Assembly (NCBI GenBank): GCA_048270225.1
Contig: JBLWTG010000001.1
Span: forward strand, 744,001 to 808,000
Direction: 5' to 3'
DNA: 64,000 nt
Origin: Allopusillimonas sp048270225
GTDB lineage: Bacteria > Pseudomonadota > Gammaproteobacteria > Burkholderiales > Burkholderiaceae_B
The translations under genes and the position numbers were made by a program. Below, in pieces: positions 33,560 to 42,817 of the stretch (positions within the stretch are counted from its first letter, which is position 1; every line of letters starts with the position of its first letter). The notes under the pieces were generated by a model, which was given only the letters and a program-made list of their open reading frames with translations, was not told where the DNA came from and ran no database searches.

Positions 33560-34672
33560 ATGCGCATGAAGGTCCTGGTCATCAGTGTTGACCTGGGCGA
33601 GCCGGACTACCAGGCTCATGCCGAAGAATTCATTATGTTGGCTAAGGGGGCGGGCGCAGAGATCGTCGCCACGGTCAACGTACGCCGTTCACGCCCTGAT
33701 GCAGCCTATTTCATTGGCTCGGGAAAGGTCGAAGAGGCAGTGCTGCTGGCGGACGAGACCGACGCCGACATCGCCTTGTTTGACCAGCCGCTCAGTCCGG
33801 CCCAGCAACGCAACCTGGAAAGACGCCTGAATCGCCGTGTGGTGGATCGCGTAGCGCTGATTCTTGATATCTTTGCCTTGCGTGCCAAGAGCCACGAAGG
33901 CAAACTGCAGGTCGAACTGGCCCAGTTGCAGCATTTATCCACGCGCCTGACGCGCATGTGGAGTCACCTTGAGCGGCAGCGCGGCGGGATAGGTATGCGC
34001 GGGCCGGGCGAGTCTCAGCTGGAAATGGATCGTCGCATGATAGGCGACAAGGTTCGCCTGTTGCGTTCGCGACTGGCCAGGGTGCAGCGCCAGCGCGGTA
34101 CGCAGCGACGGGCGCGGTCCAGGGGCAACACACTGTCGGTATCGCTGGTGGGCTATACCAATGCAGGCAAGTCAACGTTGTTCAATGCGCTGACACGCGC
34201 TGATGCCTATGCGGCTGACCAGCTCTTTGCTACGCTGGACACCACCACCCGCCGGGTCTGGATAGAAGGCGCGGGTCAGATCGTGGTGTCCGATACCGTG
34301 GGTTTTATTCGCGACCTGCCGCCCACGCTGATCGCGGCGTTCCGGGCAACGCTGGAGGAAACCGTGCAGGCGGATCTGCTGTTACATGTCGTCGATGCGT
34401 CGAGCCCCCAGCGTGATGAGCAGGTCGTCGAGGTCAATAAGGTGTTGGCGGATATTGGCGCCGACGAAATTCCGTGCATTCTGGTTTACAACAAAATAGA
34501 CCAGGCCGGATACGAGCCGCGTGTAGAACGTAACGAACATGGTACGATTGCACGAGTTTTTGTAGGCGCCTTGGGGCGCCTGGGTTTGGACGGTTTGCGT
34601 GGGGCAATCGTCGAATCAGGTCAAATCGCGGGAAATAATGCGTTCAATATCGAAAATCTTCAATCTGAATGA
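33560..34672 (+). CDS. hflX: GTPase HflX
   Basis: The 370-residue protein has the HflX N-terminal nucleotide-binding-like domain (KVLVISVDLGEPDYQAHAEE), the glycine-rich connector (RGGIGMRGPGESQLEMDRR) and a G domain with P-loop GYTNAGKSTLFN and switch DTVGFIRDLP. HflX is a ribosome-splitting GTPase that rescues stalled ribosomes. Start ATG 33560 has TGAGGA 7 bases upstream; a second ATG lies two codons later. The 3' end overlaps hflK by 35 bases. Confidence 0.96.
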   Translation: MRMKVLVISVDLGEPDYQAHAEEFIMLAKGAGAEIVATVNVRRSRPDAAYFIGSGKVEEAVLLADETDADIALFDQPLSPAQQRNLERRLNRRVVDRVALILDIFALRAKSHEGKLQVELAQLQHLSTRLTRMWSHLERQRGGIGMRGPGESQLEMDRRMIGDKVRLLRSRLARVQRQRGTQRRARSRGNTLSVSLVGYTNAGKSTLFNALTRADAYAADQLFATLDTTTRRVWIEGAGQIVVSDTVGFIRDLPPTLIAAFRATLEETVQADLLLHVVDASSPQRDEQVVEVNKVLADIGADEIPCILVYNKIDQAGYEPRVERNEHGTIARVFVGALGRLGLDGLRGAIVESGQIAGNNAFNIENLQSE

Positions 34673-35960
34673 CCCGGGCTGGGGCCGTGGCGGCAACAAC
34701 AATGGTTCCGAACCGCCTCGCCGACCCAATCAGAACGACGGGCCTCCCGATCTGGATGAGGTCTGGCGTGATTTCAACAACCGTTTGTCTTCCCTGTTCG
34801 GGCGCAAGCCCAAGCGCGGCGGCAATCGTTTCGGCGGCGGCGATAAGGGCCCCGGAGACGGTGGCGTGCAGTTTCCAAAAGGTTCGCCCAAGGCGATCGG
34901 CATTATTATCGTCATCATTGTGGCGCTCTGGCTGGCCAGCGGCTTCATGATCGTGCAGGAAGGGCAGGTTGCCGTCGTGACCCGTTTCGGCCAGTACACC
35001 AAGACATTGAATCCGGGCCTGCAGTGGCGCCTGCCTTATCCCATCGAAAGCCATCAGATGGTCAATATCTCCCAACTGCGTACCTTCGAAGTGGGTTATC
35101 GCGGCAACTCGCGCAACAAGGTGTTGCCGGAGTCGCTGATGCTGACAACCGACGAGAATATCGTCGACCTTCAGTTTGTTGTGCAATACCGTCTGATGCC
35201 TACCGGCGCGCCCGACTATCTGTTCAAGACCAGCCAGCCCGACGAGTCCGTCCGGCAGGCAGCAGAAACCGCCATGCGCGAAATTGTCGGCAAAAAGCCC
35301 ATGGATTTTGTGCTGTATTCCGGGCGTACCGAAGTCGCGACCGAGGTGCAGAAGCTCGCACAAAGCATACTTGACCGCTACCAGACCGGTATTCAGATCA
35401 GCACGGTGGCGATCCAGAACGTTCAGCCGCCCGAGCAGGTGCAGGCTGCTTTCGACGATGCAGTCAAGGCGGGGCAGGACCGCGAACGCCTGATCAATGA
35501 AGGCAATGCTTACGCCAGCAAGGTGCTTCCCGAGGCCCAGGGCCAGGTGGCGCGCATGATCCAGGACGCCGAGGGCTATCGTGCCAAGGTCGTGGGCGAT
35601 GCGGAGGGTGATACCGCACGCTTTACCAGTATCGAGACCGAATACGCCAAGGCGCCCGAGATCACGCGCCAGCGCATGTATCTGGCCACCATGCAGGATA
35701 TTCTCAAGGATGCGGGCAAGGTCATGGTCGATACCGATGCCAGCAACAACATGCTGTATCTTCCGCTGGACAAAATCATGGGTCAGGCTGCGCGCGATGC
35801 CGGCGCCAGCAGCGGATCGGATACCAATACCGCCGCCACTGCCGCCGCTGCCAGCCAGTCTTCTTCGGGCTCCACATCCAAGCCGGCGCCAGGCCGCACG
35901 GCAAACCAGGCCGGCTCGTCCCAGACGCCCTCGCTGGCCGTGAACCCGTATTCGCGTTAA
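34638..35960 (+). CDS. hflK: Membrane protease regulator HflK
   Basis: From ATG 34638 (GGGA just upstream) the 440-residue protein has a Gly/Asn/Pro-rich cytoplasmic N-terminus, one membrane helix (AIGIIIVIIVALWLASGFMI) and a large periplasmic SPFH/band-7 domain starting VQEGQVAVVTRFGQYTKTLN. The tail after residue ~390 is Ala/Ser/Thr-rich and of low complexity. With HflC it forms the complex that surrounds FtsH and controls its access to membrane substrates. The start lies inside hflX; hflC follows after 9 bases. Confidence 0.95.
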   Translation: MRSISKIFNLNDPGWGRGGNNNGSEPPRRPNQNDGPPDLDEVWRDFNNRLSSLFGRKPKRGGNRFGGGDKGPGDGGVQFPKGSPKAIGIIIVIIVALWLASGFMIVQEGQVAVVTRFGQYTKTLNPGLQWRLPYPIESHQMVNISQLRTFEVGYRGNSRNKVLPESLMLTTDENIVDLQFVVQYRLMPTGAPDYLFKTSQPDESVRQAAETAMREIVGKKPMDFVLYSGRTEVATEVQKLAQSILDRYQTGIQISTVAIQNVQPPEQVQAAFDDAVKAGQDRERLINEGNAYASKVLPEAQGQVARMIQDAEGYRAKVVGDAEGDTARFTSIETEYAKAPEITRQRMYLATMQDILKDAGKVMVDTDASNNMLYLPLDKIMGQAARDAGASSGSDTNTAATAAAASQSSSGSTSKPAPGRTANQAGSSQTPSLAVNPYSR

Positions 35961-35969
35961 GAGGTCCAG

Positions 35970-36857
35970 ATGCAACGTTTCTTTCCAGTGTTAATTGGCC
36001 TTGTCATCGTATTGGCGGTGCTGTCGTCCAGCGTGTTTATTGTGCGCGAGCGCGACGCGGCGCTGGTGTTCGCCTTGGGCGAAGTGCGTGAAACCATCAC
36101 CAAGCCGGGGCTGTATTTCAAGTTTCCGCCTCCCTTCGAAAATGTGGTGCGTCTCGACAAACGCCTGCAAACCATCGAAAACAATGACCCCGAGCGCATT
36201 CAGACCGCCGAGAAGAAAAACCTTCTGATCGATTCATTCGTGAAGTGGCGTATTTCGGATCCGCGCCTGTTCTATGTCACCTTCGGCGTCAATGACCGTG
36301 CGGCGGTCGAACGGCTGACTGCACAGATCCGCGACGCCTTGAACGCGTCGGTGAACGTCCGTACGGTGAAGGAAGTGGTATCCAATGAACGCGATACCAT
36401 CATGCGGGAGGTTCTGGAGAACGTCGCCCAGCGGGCCAAGCCCCTGGGAGTGGATGTGGTCGACGTGCGTCTGCGGCGTATCGACTTTGCCCCCGAGATT
36501 TCCGAGTCTGTCTATCGTCGCATGGAGGCGGAGCGCAAGCAGGAGGCCAATCGCCTGCGTGCATCGGGCACGGCGGATAGCGAGCGTATTCGCGCACAGG
36601 CTGATCGGGAGCGCCAGGAAATACTCGCCAAGGCCTATGTCCAGGCGCAGCAGGTCAAGGGCGAGGGCGACGCCAAGGCAGCCAGCATCTACTCGCTCGC
36701 CTATGGCAAGAATCCCGACTTTTTCAAGTTGTACAAGAGTCTGGATGCCTACAAGTCCGCGTTCTCCGACGGCAAGAGCACGATGGTTCTCAGTCCCAAG
36801 TCAGAGTTCTTCCAGTTCTGGGACGCAGCCAAGGGCCACGCAGGCGCAACGCCCTGA
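35970..36857 (+). CDS. hflC: Membrane protease regulator HflC
   Basis: The 295-residue protein has an N-terminal membrane helix (VLIGLVIVLAVLSSSVFIV) and an SPFH domain (REGD-like RERDAALVFALGEVRETITK; VDVVDVRLRRIDFAPEISES), then a long charged helix typical of band-7 proteins. It partners with HflK around FtsH. It is the last gene of the hfl group; a CCCGCC/GGCGGG hairpin (36879-36897) without T-run follows. Confidence 0.96.
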   Translation: MQRFFPVLIGLVIVLAVLSSSVFIVRERDAALVFALGEVRETITKPGLYFKFPPPFENVVRLDKRLQTIENNDPERIQTAEKKNLLIDSFVKWRISDPRLFYVTFGVNDRAAVERLTAQIRDALNASVNVRTVKEVVSNERDTIMREVLENVAQRAKPLGVDVVDVRLRRIDFAPEISESVYRRMEAERKQEANRLRASGTADSERIRAQADRERQEILAKAYVQAQQVKGEGDAKAASIYSLAYGKNPDFFKLYKSLDAYKSAFSDGKSTMVLSPKSEFFQFWDAAKGHAGATP

Positions 36858-36919
36858 CGCCTTGCAGCGCCGCCTGACCCCGCCGTACTTGGGCGGGCAG
36901 GGGCGGCGGCGACTTCCGT

Positions 36920-36948
36920 TTCACTCGCGCCGCTTATTCGTTTATACT
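36920..36948 (+). promoter_or_regulatory. Predicted promoter upstream of hisZ
   Basis: TTCACT (36920-36925, four of six positions) and TATACT (36943-36948, five of six) are 17 bases apart. A start near 36955 would place a terminator-like hairpin inside the 5' leader of hisZ. Confidence 0.55.
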
Positions 36949-36978
36949 AACGCGTAAGTTTTGATTACCTTTTCCGCA

Positions 36979-37014
36979 AGCGACTTGGCGGGCTTACGCC
37001 CCAGGTCGCTTTTT
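36979..37014 (+). terminator. Terminator-like hairpin in the hisZ leader (possible attenuator)
   Basis: AGCGACTTGG (36979-36988) pairs with CCAGGTCGCT (37001-37010, one G-U pair) and is followed by TTTT. It sits between a good promoter and the hisZ start 38 bases later. It could end a leader RNA of about 60 bases or act as an attenuator; no leader peptide with histidine codons is visible. Confidence 0.7.
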
Positions 37015-37051
37015 GTTTGGCTTAGTCCGCCATTGTTTCTATCGGGACTGC

Positions 37052-38218
37052 ATGATGTCCACATGGTTGTTGCCAGAAAGCCTGGCAGATATCCTGCCTG
37101 CTGAGGCGCGCCGCATTGAAGAGTTGCGACGTGTTCTGCTGGATCTCTACCGCACTTATGGTTACGAGCTGGTTGCTCCACCCTTGGTTGAGTACCTTGA
37201 TTCACTCCTGTCCGCGGGTGGTGCGGACCTCAGCCTTCGCACCTGCAAGCTGGTCGATCAGCTCTCCGGCCGCACGCTGGGCGTGCGGGCCGACATGACC
37301 CCGCAGGTATCCCGTATCGATGCTCATTTGCTCAATCGCGAGGGAGTAACCCGCCTGTGCTATTGCGGCCCGGTATTTCATGCCCGTCCCACTGGTTTGT
37401 TGTCCGACCGTGAGCTCCTGCAGATCGGCGTCGAGGTATTCGGCCACGCAGGTTTTGAGGCAGATATCGAAGTCATCGAGCTGGCGCTCGAGACCGTGCA
37501 CCGTGCCGGGCTGTCGACTGCCCGCGTGGACCTGAATCATCCTGCTGTTCCCCGCGCGATCATCGATGCGGATCCGGCGCTGGCCGGCGCGGCCGAAGAG
37601 ATCTTCGGTCTGCTGGGCAGCAAGGACGTCCCGGGCTTGATCGCGCTGGCCGCTCGCTGTCCCGATGCGCAACGCGCAAGCGTTGATGCGCTGCTGGCGC
37701 TGCCTTCGCTGTACGGTGGGGCGGATGTTATCGCCCGGGCGCGTGAGCGCTTGCCTGCGCTGCCTGCCCTGTGCAAGGCGCTCGATGACCTGGATGCGCT
37801 GGTGCTGGCTTTGCCTGATCATGATTTTTCCATCGATCTGGCTGATGTGGCCAGCGGCTACGGCTATCATTCCGGCGTCATGTTTTCTATCTACGCGCAG
37901 GGCTGGCACGACGCGCTGGTTCGTGGCGGCCGCTACGATGGCGTGGGCCGGGCGTTTGGTCGTTCCCGACCAGCGACCGGCTTCAGCCTGGACCTGCGCA
38001 AGTTGTCTTCCGGCCTGCCGCCGGCGCGCGCGGCCAAGGCCATCTCCGCGCCCTGGGGCACGGATGCCGGGCTGGTGCAGGTTCTGCGCGCCTTGCGCGC
38101 GCAGGGCGAAATCGTCGTGCAGATGCTCCCAGGGCAGGTGCACAGGCTGGACGAATTTACTGTCGATCGCGAACTGGTGCTGGTCGACGGAACCTGGACA
38201 GTAAAAGGGATACACTAG
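37052..38218 (+). CDS. hisZ: ATP phosphoribosyltransferase regulatory subunit HisZ
   Basis: From ATG 37052 the protein has 388 residues; a TTG at 37013 would lie in the terminator-like hairpin and is unlikely. It resembles a class II synthetase catalytic core (WLLPESLADILPAEARRIEE; LGVRADMTPQVSRIDAHLLN; YHSGVMFSIYA; GGRYDGVG) but lacks the tRNA-synthetase anticodon domain. This is the HisZ pattern: it pairs with short-form HisG and makes the first histidine-synthesis enzyme respond to histidine. purA follows after 84 bases, a common neighbour in betaproteobacteria. Confidence 0.94.
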   Translation: MMSTWLLPESLADILPAEARRIEELRRVLLDLYRTYGYELVAPPLVEYLDSLLSAGGADLSLRTCKLVDQLSGRTLGVRADMTPQVSRIDAHLLNREGVTRLCYCGPVFHARPTGLLSDRELLQIGVEVFGHAGFEADIEVIELALETVHRAGLSTARVDLNHPAVPRAIIDADPALAGAAEEIFGLLGSKDVPGLIALAARCPDAQRASVDALLALPSLYGGADVIARARERLPALPALCKALDDLDALVLALPDHDFSIDLADVASGYGYHSGVMFSIYAQGWHDALVRGGRYDGVGRAFGRSRPATGFSLDLRKLSSGLPPARAAKAISAPWGTDAGLVQVLRALRAQGEIVVQMLPGQVHRLDEFTVDRELVLVDGTWTVKGIH

Positions 38219-38302
38219 CTCCGGCTCGCCGGGCGTTGTATCGTATTGGTTAATCCTGCTTTGGCTCAGGCATGTCGGGCCAACATTTTATTGATACGTA
38301 AC

Positions 38303-39598
38303 ATGAGCAAGAACATCGTTGTAATCGGCACCCAATGGGGTGATGAGGGCAAGGGCAAGATCGTCGACTGGCTTGCGGAATCGGCACAAGGTGTCGTGCG
38401 CTTCCAGGGCGGCCACAATGCCGGCCACACGCTGTGGATCAATGGCAAGAAAACCATTTTGCGCCTTATTCCCTCGGGCATCATGCATGCGCACGTCACC
38501 TGCTATATCGGCAATGGCGTAGTGCTTTCGCCCGAGGCCTTGCTGCAGGAAATCGCCGAGCTTGAGAAAATCGGGCTCGACGTGCGATCCCGCCTGCAGA
38601 TATCTGCTGCCTGCCCGCTGATACTGCCTTACCATATTGCCGTGGACCAGGGCCGGGAGGCCCGCAAGGGCGAGGGCAAGATCGGCACGACAGGCCGAGG
38701 CATAGGGCCGGCCTACGAAGACAAGGTGGCCCGCCGCGCCTTGCGAGTGCAAGACCTCTACGATCCCGCCATTTTCGATGAGAAACTGGCCGAGGTGCTG
38801 GACTATCACAACTTCGTGCTCACGCAGTATCTGGGCGTCAAGCCTGTTTCCGCCGAGCAGGTGCGCGACCAGGCGATGTCGCTTGCGCCCCAGATTGAGC
38901 CCATGGTTGCCGACGTGTCCAGCAGCCTTCATCTGGCCCAGAAGTCCGGCCACAAGCTGCTGTTCGAGGGCGCTCAAGGCGCTTTGTTGGATATTGACCA
39001 CGGCACCTATCCTTTTGTCACGAGCAGCAATTGCGTGGCCGGCGCGGCATCGGCGGGTGCGGGCATAGGTCCCCAGGCGCTGAACTACGTGCTGGGCATT
39101 GCAAAGGCGTATACGACGCGCGTGGGTTCGGGGCCTTTCCCCACCGAACTGCTGGACGACACCGGTGCGCGTCTTGCGACCGTTGGCAAGGAATTCGGCT
39201 CGGTCACCGGTCGCCCGCGTCGTTGCGGCTGGTTCGATGCTGCCGCCATGAAGCGCTCTGTCATGATCAACGGGATTTCGGGCCTGTGTATCACCAAGCT
39301 CGACGTGCTCGACGGCGTTGAGCAGATCAAGATTGGCGTGGGATACCGTTATAAGGGCGAATTTCTCGACGTATTGCCTTATGGCGCGCACGCAGCAGCC
39401 GAAGCCGAGCCCGTGCTCGAGGAAATGGCTGGCTGGACGGAGTCCACAGTAGGCATTACAGAGTACGACAAGCTTCCTGTGAATGCCCGCCGATATCTGG
39501 AACGTATTGCAGAGGTCTGCGACGTAGCCATCGACATGGTCTCCACCGGTCCTGATCGCCTGGAAACCATAGTGCTCCGGCATCCTTTCAACGGCTAA
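38303..39598 (+). CDS. purA: Adenylosuccinate synthetase
   Basis: From ATG 38303 the enzyme has 431 residues and begins with the GTP-binding loop MSKNIVVIGTQWGDEGKGK, in which the first Asp is the catalytic base. GGHNAGHTL, GTTGRGIGPAYEDK and the C-terminal GRPRRCGWFDA are further signatures. It joins IMP and aspartate in the AMP branch of purine synthesis. An upstream in-frame GTG at 38246 lacks support and would add 19 residues. Confidence 0.98.
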   Translation: MSKNIVVIGTQWGDEGKGKIVDWLAESAQGVVRFQGGHNAGHTLWINGKKTILRLIPSGIMHAHVTCYIGNGVVLSPEALLQEIAELEKIGLDVRSRLQISAACPLILPYHIAVDQGREARKGEGKIGTTGRGIGPAYEDKVARRALRVQDLYDPAIFDEKLAEVLDYHNFVLTQYLGVKPVSAEQVRDQAMSLAPQIEPMVADVSSSLHLAQKSGHKLLFEGAQGALLDIDHGTYPFVTSSNCVAGAASAGAGIGPQALNYVLGIAKAYTTRVGSGPFPTELLDDTGARLATVGKEFGSVTGRPRRCGWFDAAAMKRSVMINGISGLCITKLDVLDGVEQIKIGVGYRYKGEFLDVLPYGAHAAAEAEPVLEEMAGWTESTVGITEYDKLPVNARRYLERIAEVCDVAIDMVSTGPDRLETIVLRHPFNG

Positions 39599-39699
39599 AT
39601 CGTTGTCCCGGCAAGTATGGATACGTTCCGGCGGCTTTCCTCCGGCGGCGTACGGGTTTATTATTACGCCCTTGCCATACACACCGGGATAACAGATTC

Positions 39700-40242
39700 A
39701 TGACCCTGCCACCAAGCACTGATCGCGACCTTTGGGTCAGTTGGGATCATTACCACAGCCTGATCGAAAAACTGGCACTCATCGTGCACGAATCGGGCTG
39801 GCAGTTCGACAAAATACTCTGTCTGGCGCGCGGCGGCGTCCGTGTTGGAGACGTTCTGTCGCGCATTTATGATATGCCGTTGGGCATTCTGGCCACCAGC
39901 AGCTATCGCGAGGCCGCCGGCACCCAGCAGGGGCAGCTTGATATTGCCCAATTCATTACGATTACGCGTGGCACGCTTGATGGCAAAGTGTTGCTGGTAG
40001 ACGACATGGTTGATACCGGCATGACATTCAATCGCGTGCGCGACCATCTGGTCACCCAGTTTCCTGCCATCAGCGAGCTGCGCACTGCTGTTCTCTGGTG
40101 GAAAGGCCATTCGCACGCCACGCCCGATTATTTCGTTGAAAAGCTGCCGATGAACCCATGGATACACCAGCCTTTCGAAGATTACGACAGTCTGCGCCCG
40201 CACCAGCTCGAATCCTGGGTCAGGAAAGGCGAGCGGGGTTAA
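39700..40242 (+). CDS. Purine phosphoribosyltransferase (Gpt-like)
   Basis: The 180-residue protein has a type I PRTase fold: KILCLARGGVRVGDVLSRI and the PRPP-binding loop VLLVDDMVDTGMT. The C-terminal ELRTAVLWWKGHSHATPDYF resembles the hood of xanthine- or hypoxanthine-type enzymes. It should salvage a purine base with PRPP in the cytoplasm; the exact base cannot be told. Its position behind purA supports a purine role. Confidence 0.85.
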   Translation: MTLPPSTDRDLWVSWDHYHSLIEKLALIVHESGWQFDKILCLARGGVRVGDVLSRIYDMPLGILATSSYREAAGTQQGQLDIAQFITITRGTLDGKVLLVDDMVDTGMTFNRVRDHLVTQFPAISELRTAVLWWKGHSHATPDYFVEKLPMNPWIHQPFEDYDSLRPHQLESWVRKGERG

Positions 40243-40392
40243 CTGCCCGGGATTTGTTGTTATTTTCTGAAAACTGACGTTTTCTAAAAGAAGTTGAACG
40301 GCCTGTGCCTTCTAAGGGGCGGTCATTCATGCTAAACTCATCTGTTGACGTATTACACCTACTAATTTTTAACCTGCAAGGCTCTGGATTAC

Positions 40393-40605
40393 ATGCCTAT
40401 TGTTCGTCTGAAAGAAAACGAGCCGTTTGAAGCCGCTCTGCGTCGCTTCAAGCGCACCATCGAAAAAAACGGTCTGCTGACCGAACTGCGTTCGCGCGAG
40501 TTCTACGAAAAGCCTACGGCTGAGCGCAAGCGTAAGCACGCCGCCGCCGTCAAGCGCCATTACAAGCGTATCCGCAGCCAGCAACTGCCTCCGCGCCTGT
40601 ATTGA
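40393..40605 (+). CDS. rpsU: 30S ribosomal protein bS21
   Basis: The 70-residue basic protein matches bS21 (PIVRLKENEPFEAALRRFKR ... KRHYKRIRSQQLPPRLY), which helps initiation by placing the anti-Shine-Dalgarno end of 16S rRNA. It begins the macromolecular synthesis operon rpsU-dnaG-rpoD. TTGACG (40345-40350) lies 43 bases before the ATG, and TAAACT at 40333-40338 is another possible promoter element; neither forms a convincing pair. Confidence 0.98.
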   Translation: MPIVRLKENEPFEAALRRFKRTIEKNGLLTELRSREFYEKPTAERKRKHAAAVKRHYKRIRSQQLPPRLY

Positions 40606-40611
40606 TACGTG

Positions 40612-40630
40612 CCGGGCGGAGCACGCCCGG
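40612..40630 (+). promoter_or_regulatory. Hairpin between rpsU and dnaG
   Basis: CCGGGCG (40612-40618) pairs exactly with CGCCCGG (40624-40630) around a 5-base loop, seven bases after the rpsU stop. There is no T-run. In E. coli a terminator in this place reduces dnaG expression relative to rpsU; this hairpin could serve a similar role by processing or partial termination. Confidence 0.55.
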
Positions 40631-40762
40631 GGTGATTGCGGATCGGGCGATGCCATTGCGCCGCCATCCGCAAAAGCAGGCCCAAAAGTGCCCTGATGAT
40701 GGATGGCCCGGCGCTTTCGCCCGGTTCCAGGAACCCCGTCTTACGTTGCGGCGAGGGCTTCA

Positions 40763-42817
40763 ATGATACCCGAGTCCTTTGTTCAAGAGCTGCTGGCCCG
40801 CGTCGATGTCGTTGACGTCGTCGGGCGCTATGTGCAGTTGCGCAAGGGCGGGGCCAACCTGCTTGGTCTTTGCCCTTTTCACAACGAAAAAAGCCCCTCT
40901 TTTACGGTAAGCCCCACCAAGCAGTTCTATCACTGCTTCGGCTGCGGTGCGCATGGCAGCGCCATCACCTTTCTGATGGAGCATACCGGCGCGAGCTTTC
41001 CCGAAGCGGTCCGCTCGCTGGCCGCCAGCACGGGCATGACGGTGCCCGAAGCGCCGCGCACCCCCCGGCAGCGGGCCGCCGACAAGCGACGCAAGGAAGA
41101 AGTGTCTCGTCACCAGCAGGTGCTGGACATAGCGCAGACGCATTATCTTCGCCAGCTCAAAGGGTCGCAGAGTGCCATCCGCTACCTCAAGCAGCGTGGG
41201 CTGTCCGGTGAAACCGCAGCCAGGTTCGGTCTGGGTTGGTCCGGTAGCGACCGGCGGGGGCTGGCTACTGTGTTTCCACAGTACGAAGATCCTGTTCTGG
41301 TCGAGTCGGGACTGGTCATCGAGTCCGAGGACGGGCGTCGCTACGACCGCTTTCGCGAGCGCATCATGTTTCCCATACGCAATACGCGGGGAAGCCTGAT
41401 TGGCTTTGGTGGACGTATTATCGGCAAGGGCGAGCCCAAGTATCTCAACTCCCCCGAAACCAATCTGTTTTCCAAAGGGCATGAGCTCTATGGACTTTGG
41501 GAGGGGCGGACCGGCATACGGAACGAAGGCTTCGTTCTTGTTGTCGAAGGTTATATGGACGTCGTGGGCCTGGCGCAGCATGGCGTGGCCAATGCGGTTG
41601 CAACCCTGGGCACGGCCACGACGCCTTTTCATATCCAGAAGCTGCTGCGGGCCAGCAGCAAGATCGTGTTCAGTTTTGACGGCGACAAGGCAGGGCGCCG
41701 GGCCGCATGGCGAGCCCTGACCACCTGTCTGCCGCTGTTGCGGGACGACGTGTCCATGCGTTTTCTGTTTTTGCCTGCAGAGCATGACCCCGATTCGTAT
41801 ATTCGCGAGTACGGTGCGGAGGCTTTCAAGGCGACAGCCTCCGAAGCGGTGCCGCTCTCGCGTTTTCTGCTCGAGGAGCTGGCGTCGCGTCATGCCATGG
41901 ATGAGGCGGAAGGGCGCGCGGCTTGTGTGCACGAGGCCAAACCCCTGCTGGCATTGATGCCCGAAGGCACGTTGCGGCTGCAGATCGAGCGGGAGTTCGC
42001 CCGCATGGTGCTGCTCACGCCTGAGGAACTGGCTGGAATGATGGCTCAGATGGTTGCGGAGCAGCCGCCGGCTCAACCGGAAGCGGATGGGCTGGTGCCT
42101 GGGGCGCACAAGGCGCCAGTCCGTCCCGCTGCGTCGGATGCCGGGGATACAGGCATGGACGGCGGGTACTACCACGACGAGCCGCCCGGTTTCATGGACA
42201 ATGCCCCTGATTTCGGCCCGCATGAGTACATCTCTTATCCGGACATGCCGTCGCAGCAGGCGTATGAGCCCGGCTTTGAGGGCGGGGCGGGAACAAGCCG
42301 CGACGTCCGCTTCGAACGTGGCGGCGATCGCCGGCGTGGGAATGGCTATGAAAGCCGAGGGCGCAGCGGCGGAGCAGCCCGTTCCGTGACGCCTATGGCC
42401 AAGCGGCTCTTGCGGCTTTTGCTGACGCATCCGGAGCTGGTGAGCACGCTGGGGGACCAGCAGCTTGAAATTCTGCATCATGGCCCCCATCTTGTTCTGG
42501 TAAGAGACTTGATTACATTGACGAATATGAGCGGCGCGCGCCATGCAGGGGCCTTGTTGCAGGCGGCAGAGCCGGGTACAGATCTTGCTGGCGTTCTGGC
42601 GTCGCTCACACCAGAGCTGCTTGCTCAGGAAGAACTGCCAGATCCGCAAGGAGAATGGAACGACGCTTTGCGACGCATAGAACTCGAGGCTATCAAGGCG
42701 GAGCAGTCTGTGCTGATCCAGTCCGGCCTCGGGGATGTGGCGTCGCAGAAGCGGTATCAAGAATTGACGAGGCGGATTGCACTGCTTTCTAGTGCCTCTG
42801 CGTCGCAAGTGCGGTAA
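40763..42817 (+). CDS. dnaG: DNA primase
   Basis: From ATG 40763 the protein has 684 residues. The N-terminal zinc finger has Cys37, His40, Cys58 and Cys61 (CPFH ... HCFGC). The TOPRIM catalytic core follows (VLVVEGYMDVVGL, then FSFDGDKAGRRAAW). Residues ~430-542 are a long Pro/Gly/Asp/Arg-rich linker of low complexity (GRSGGAARS near its end). The last ~140 residues are the helical DnaB-binding domain. It makes the RNA primers for replication and is the middle gene of the rpsU-dnaG-rpoD operon. The longer reading from 40703 would enter the rpsU-dnaG gap without an RBS. Confidence 0.97.
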   Translation: MIPESFVQELLARVDVVDVVGRYVQLRKGGANLLGLCPFHNEKSPSFTVSPTKQFYHCFGCGAHGSAITFLMEHTGASFPEAVRSLAASTGMTVPEAPRTPRQRAADKRRKEEVSRHQQVLDIAQTHYLRQLKGSQSAIRYLKQRGLSGETAARFGLGWSGSDRRGLATVFPQYEDPVLVESGLVIESEDGRRYDRFRERIMFPIRNTRGSLIGFGGRIIGKGEPKYLNSPETNLFSKGHELYGLWEGRTGIRNEGFVLVVEGYMDVVGLAQHGVANAVATLGTATTPFHIQKLLRASSKIVFSFDGDKAGRRAAWRALTTCLPLLRDDVSMRFLFLPAEHDPDSYIREYGAEAFKATASEAVPLSRFLLEELASRHAMDEAEGRAACVHEAKPLLALMPEGTLRLQIEREFARMVLLTPEELAGMMAQMVAEQPPAQPEADGLVPGAHKAPVRPAASDAGDTGMDGGYYHDEPPGFMDNAPDFGPHEYISYPDMPSQQAYEPGFEGGAGTSRDVRFERGGDRRRGNGYESRGRSGGAARSVTPMAKRLLRLLLTHPELVSTLGDQQLEILHHGPHLVLVRDLITLTNMSGARHAGALLQAAEPGTDLAGVLASLTPELLAQEELPDPQGEWNDALRRIELEAIKAEQSVLIQSGLGDVASQKRYQELTRRIALLSSASASQVR

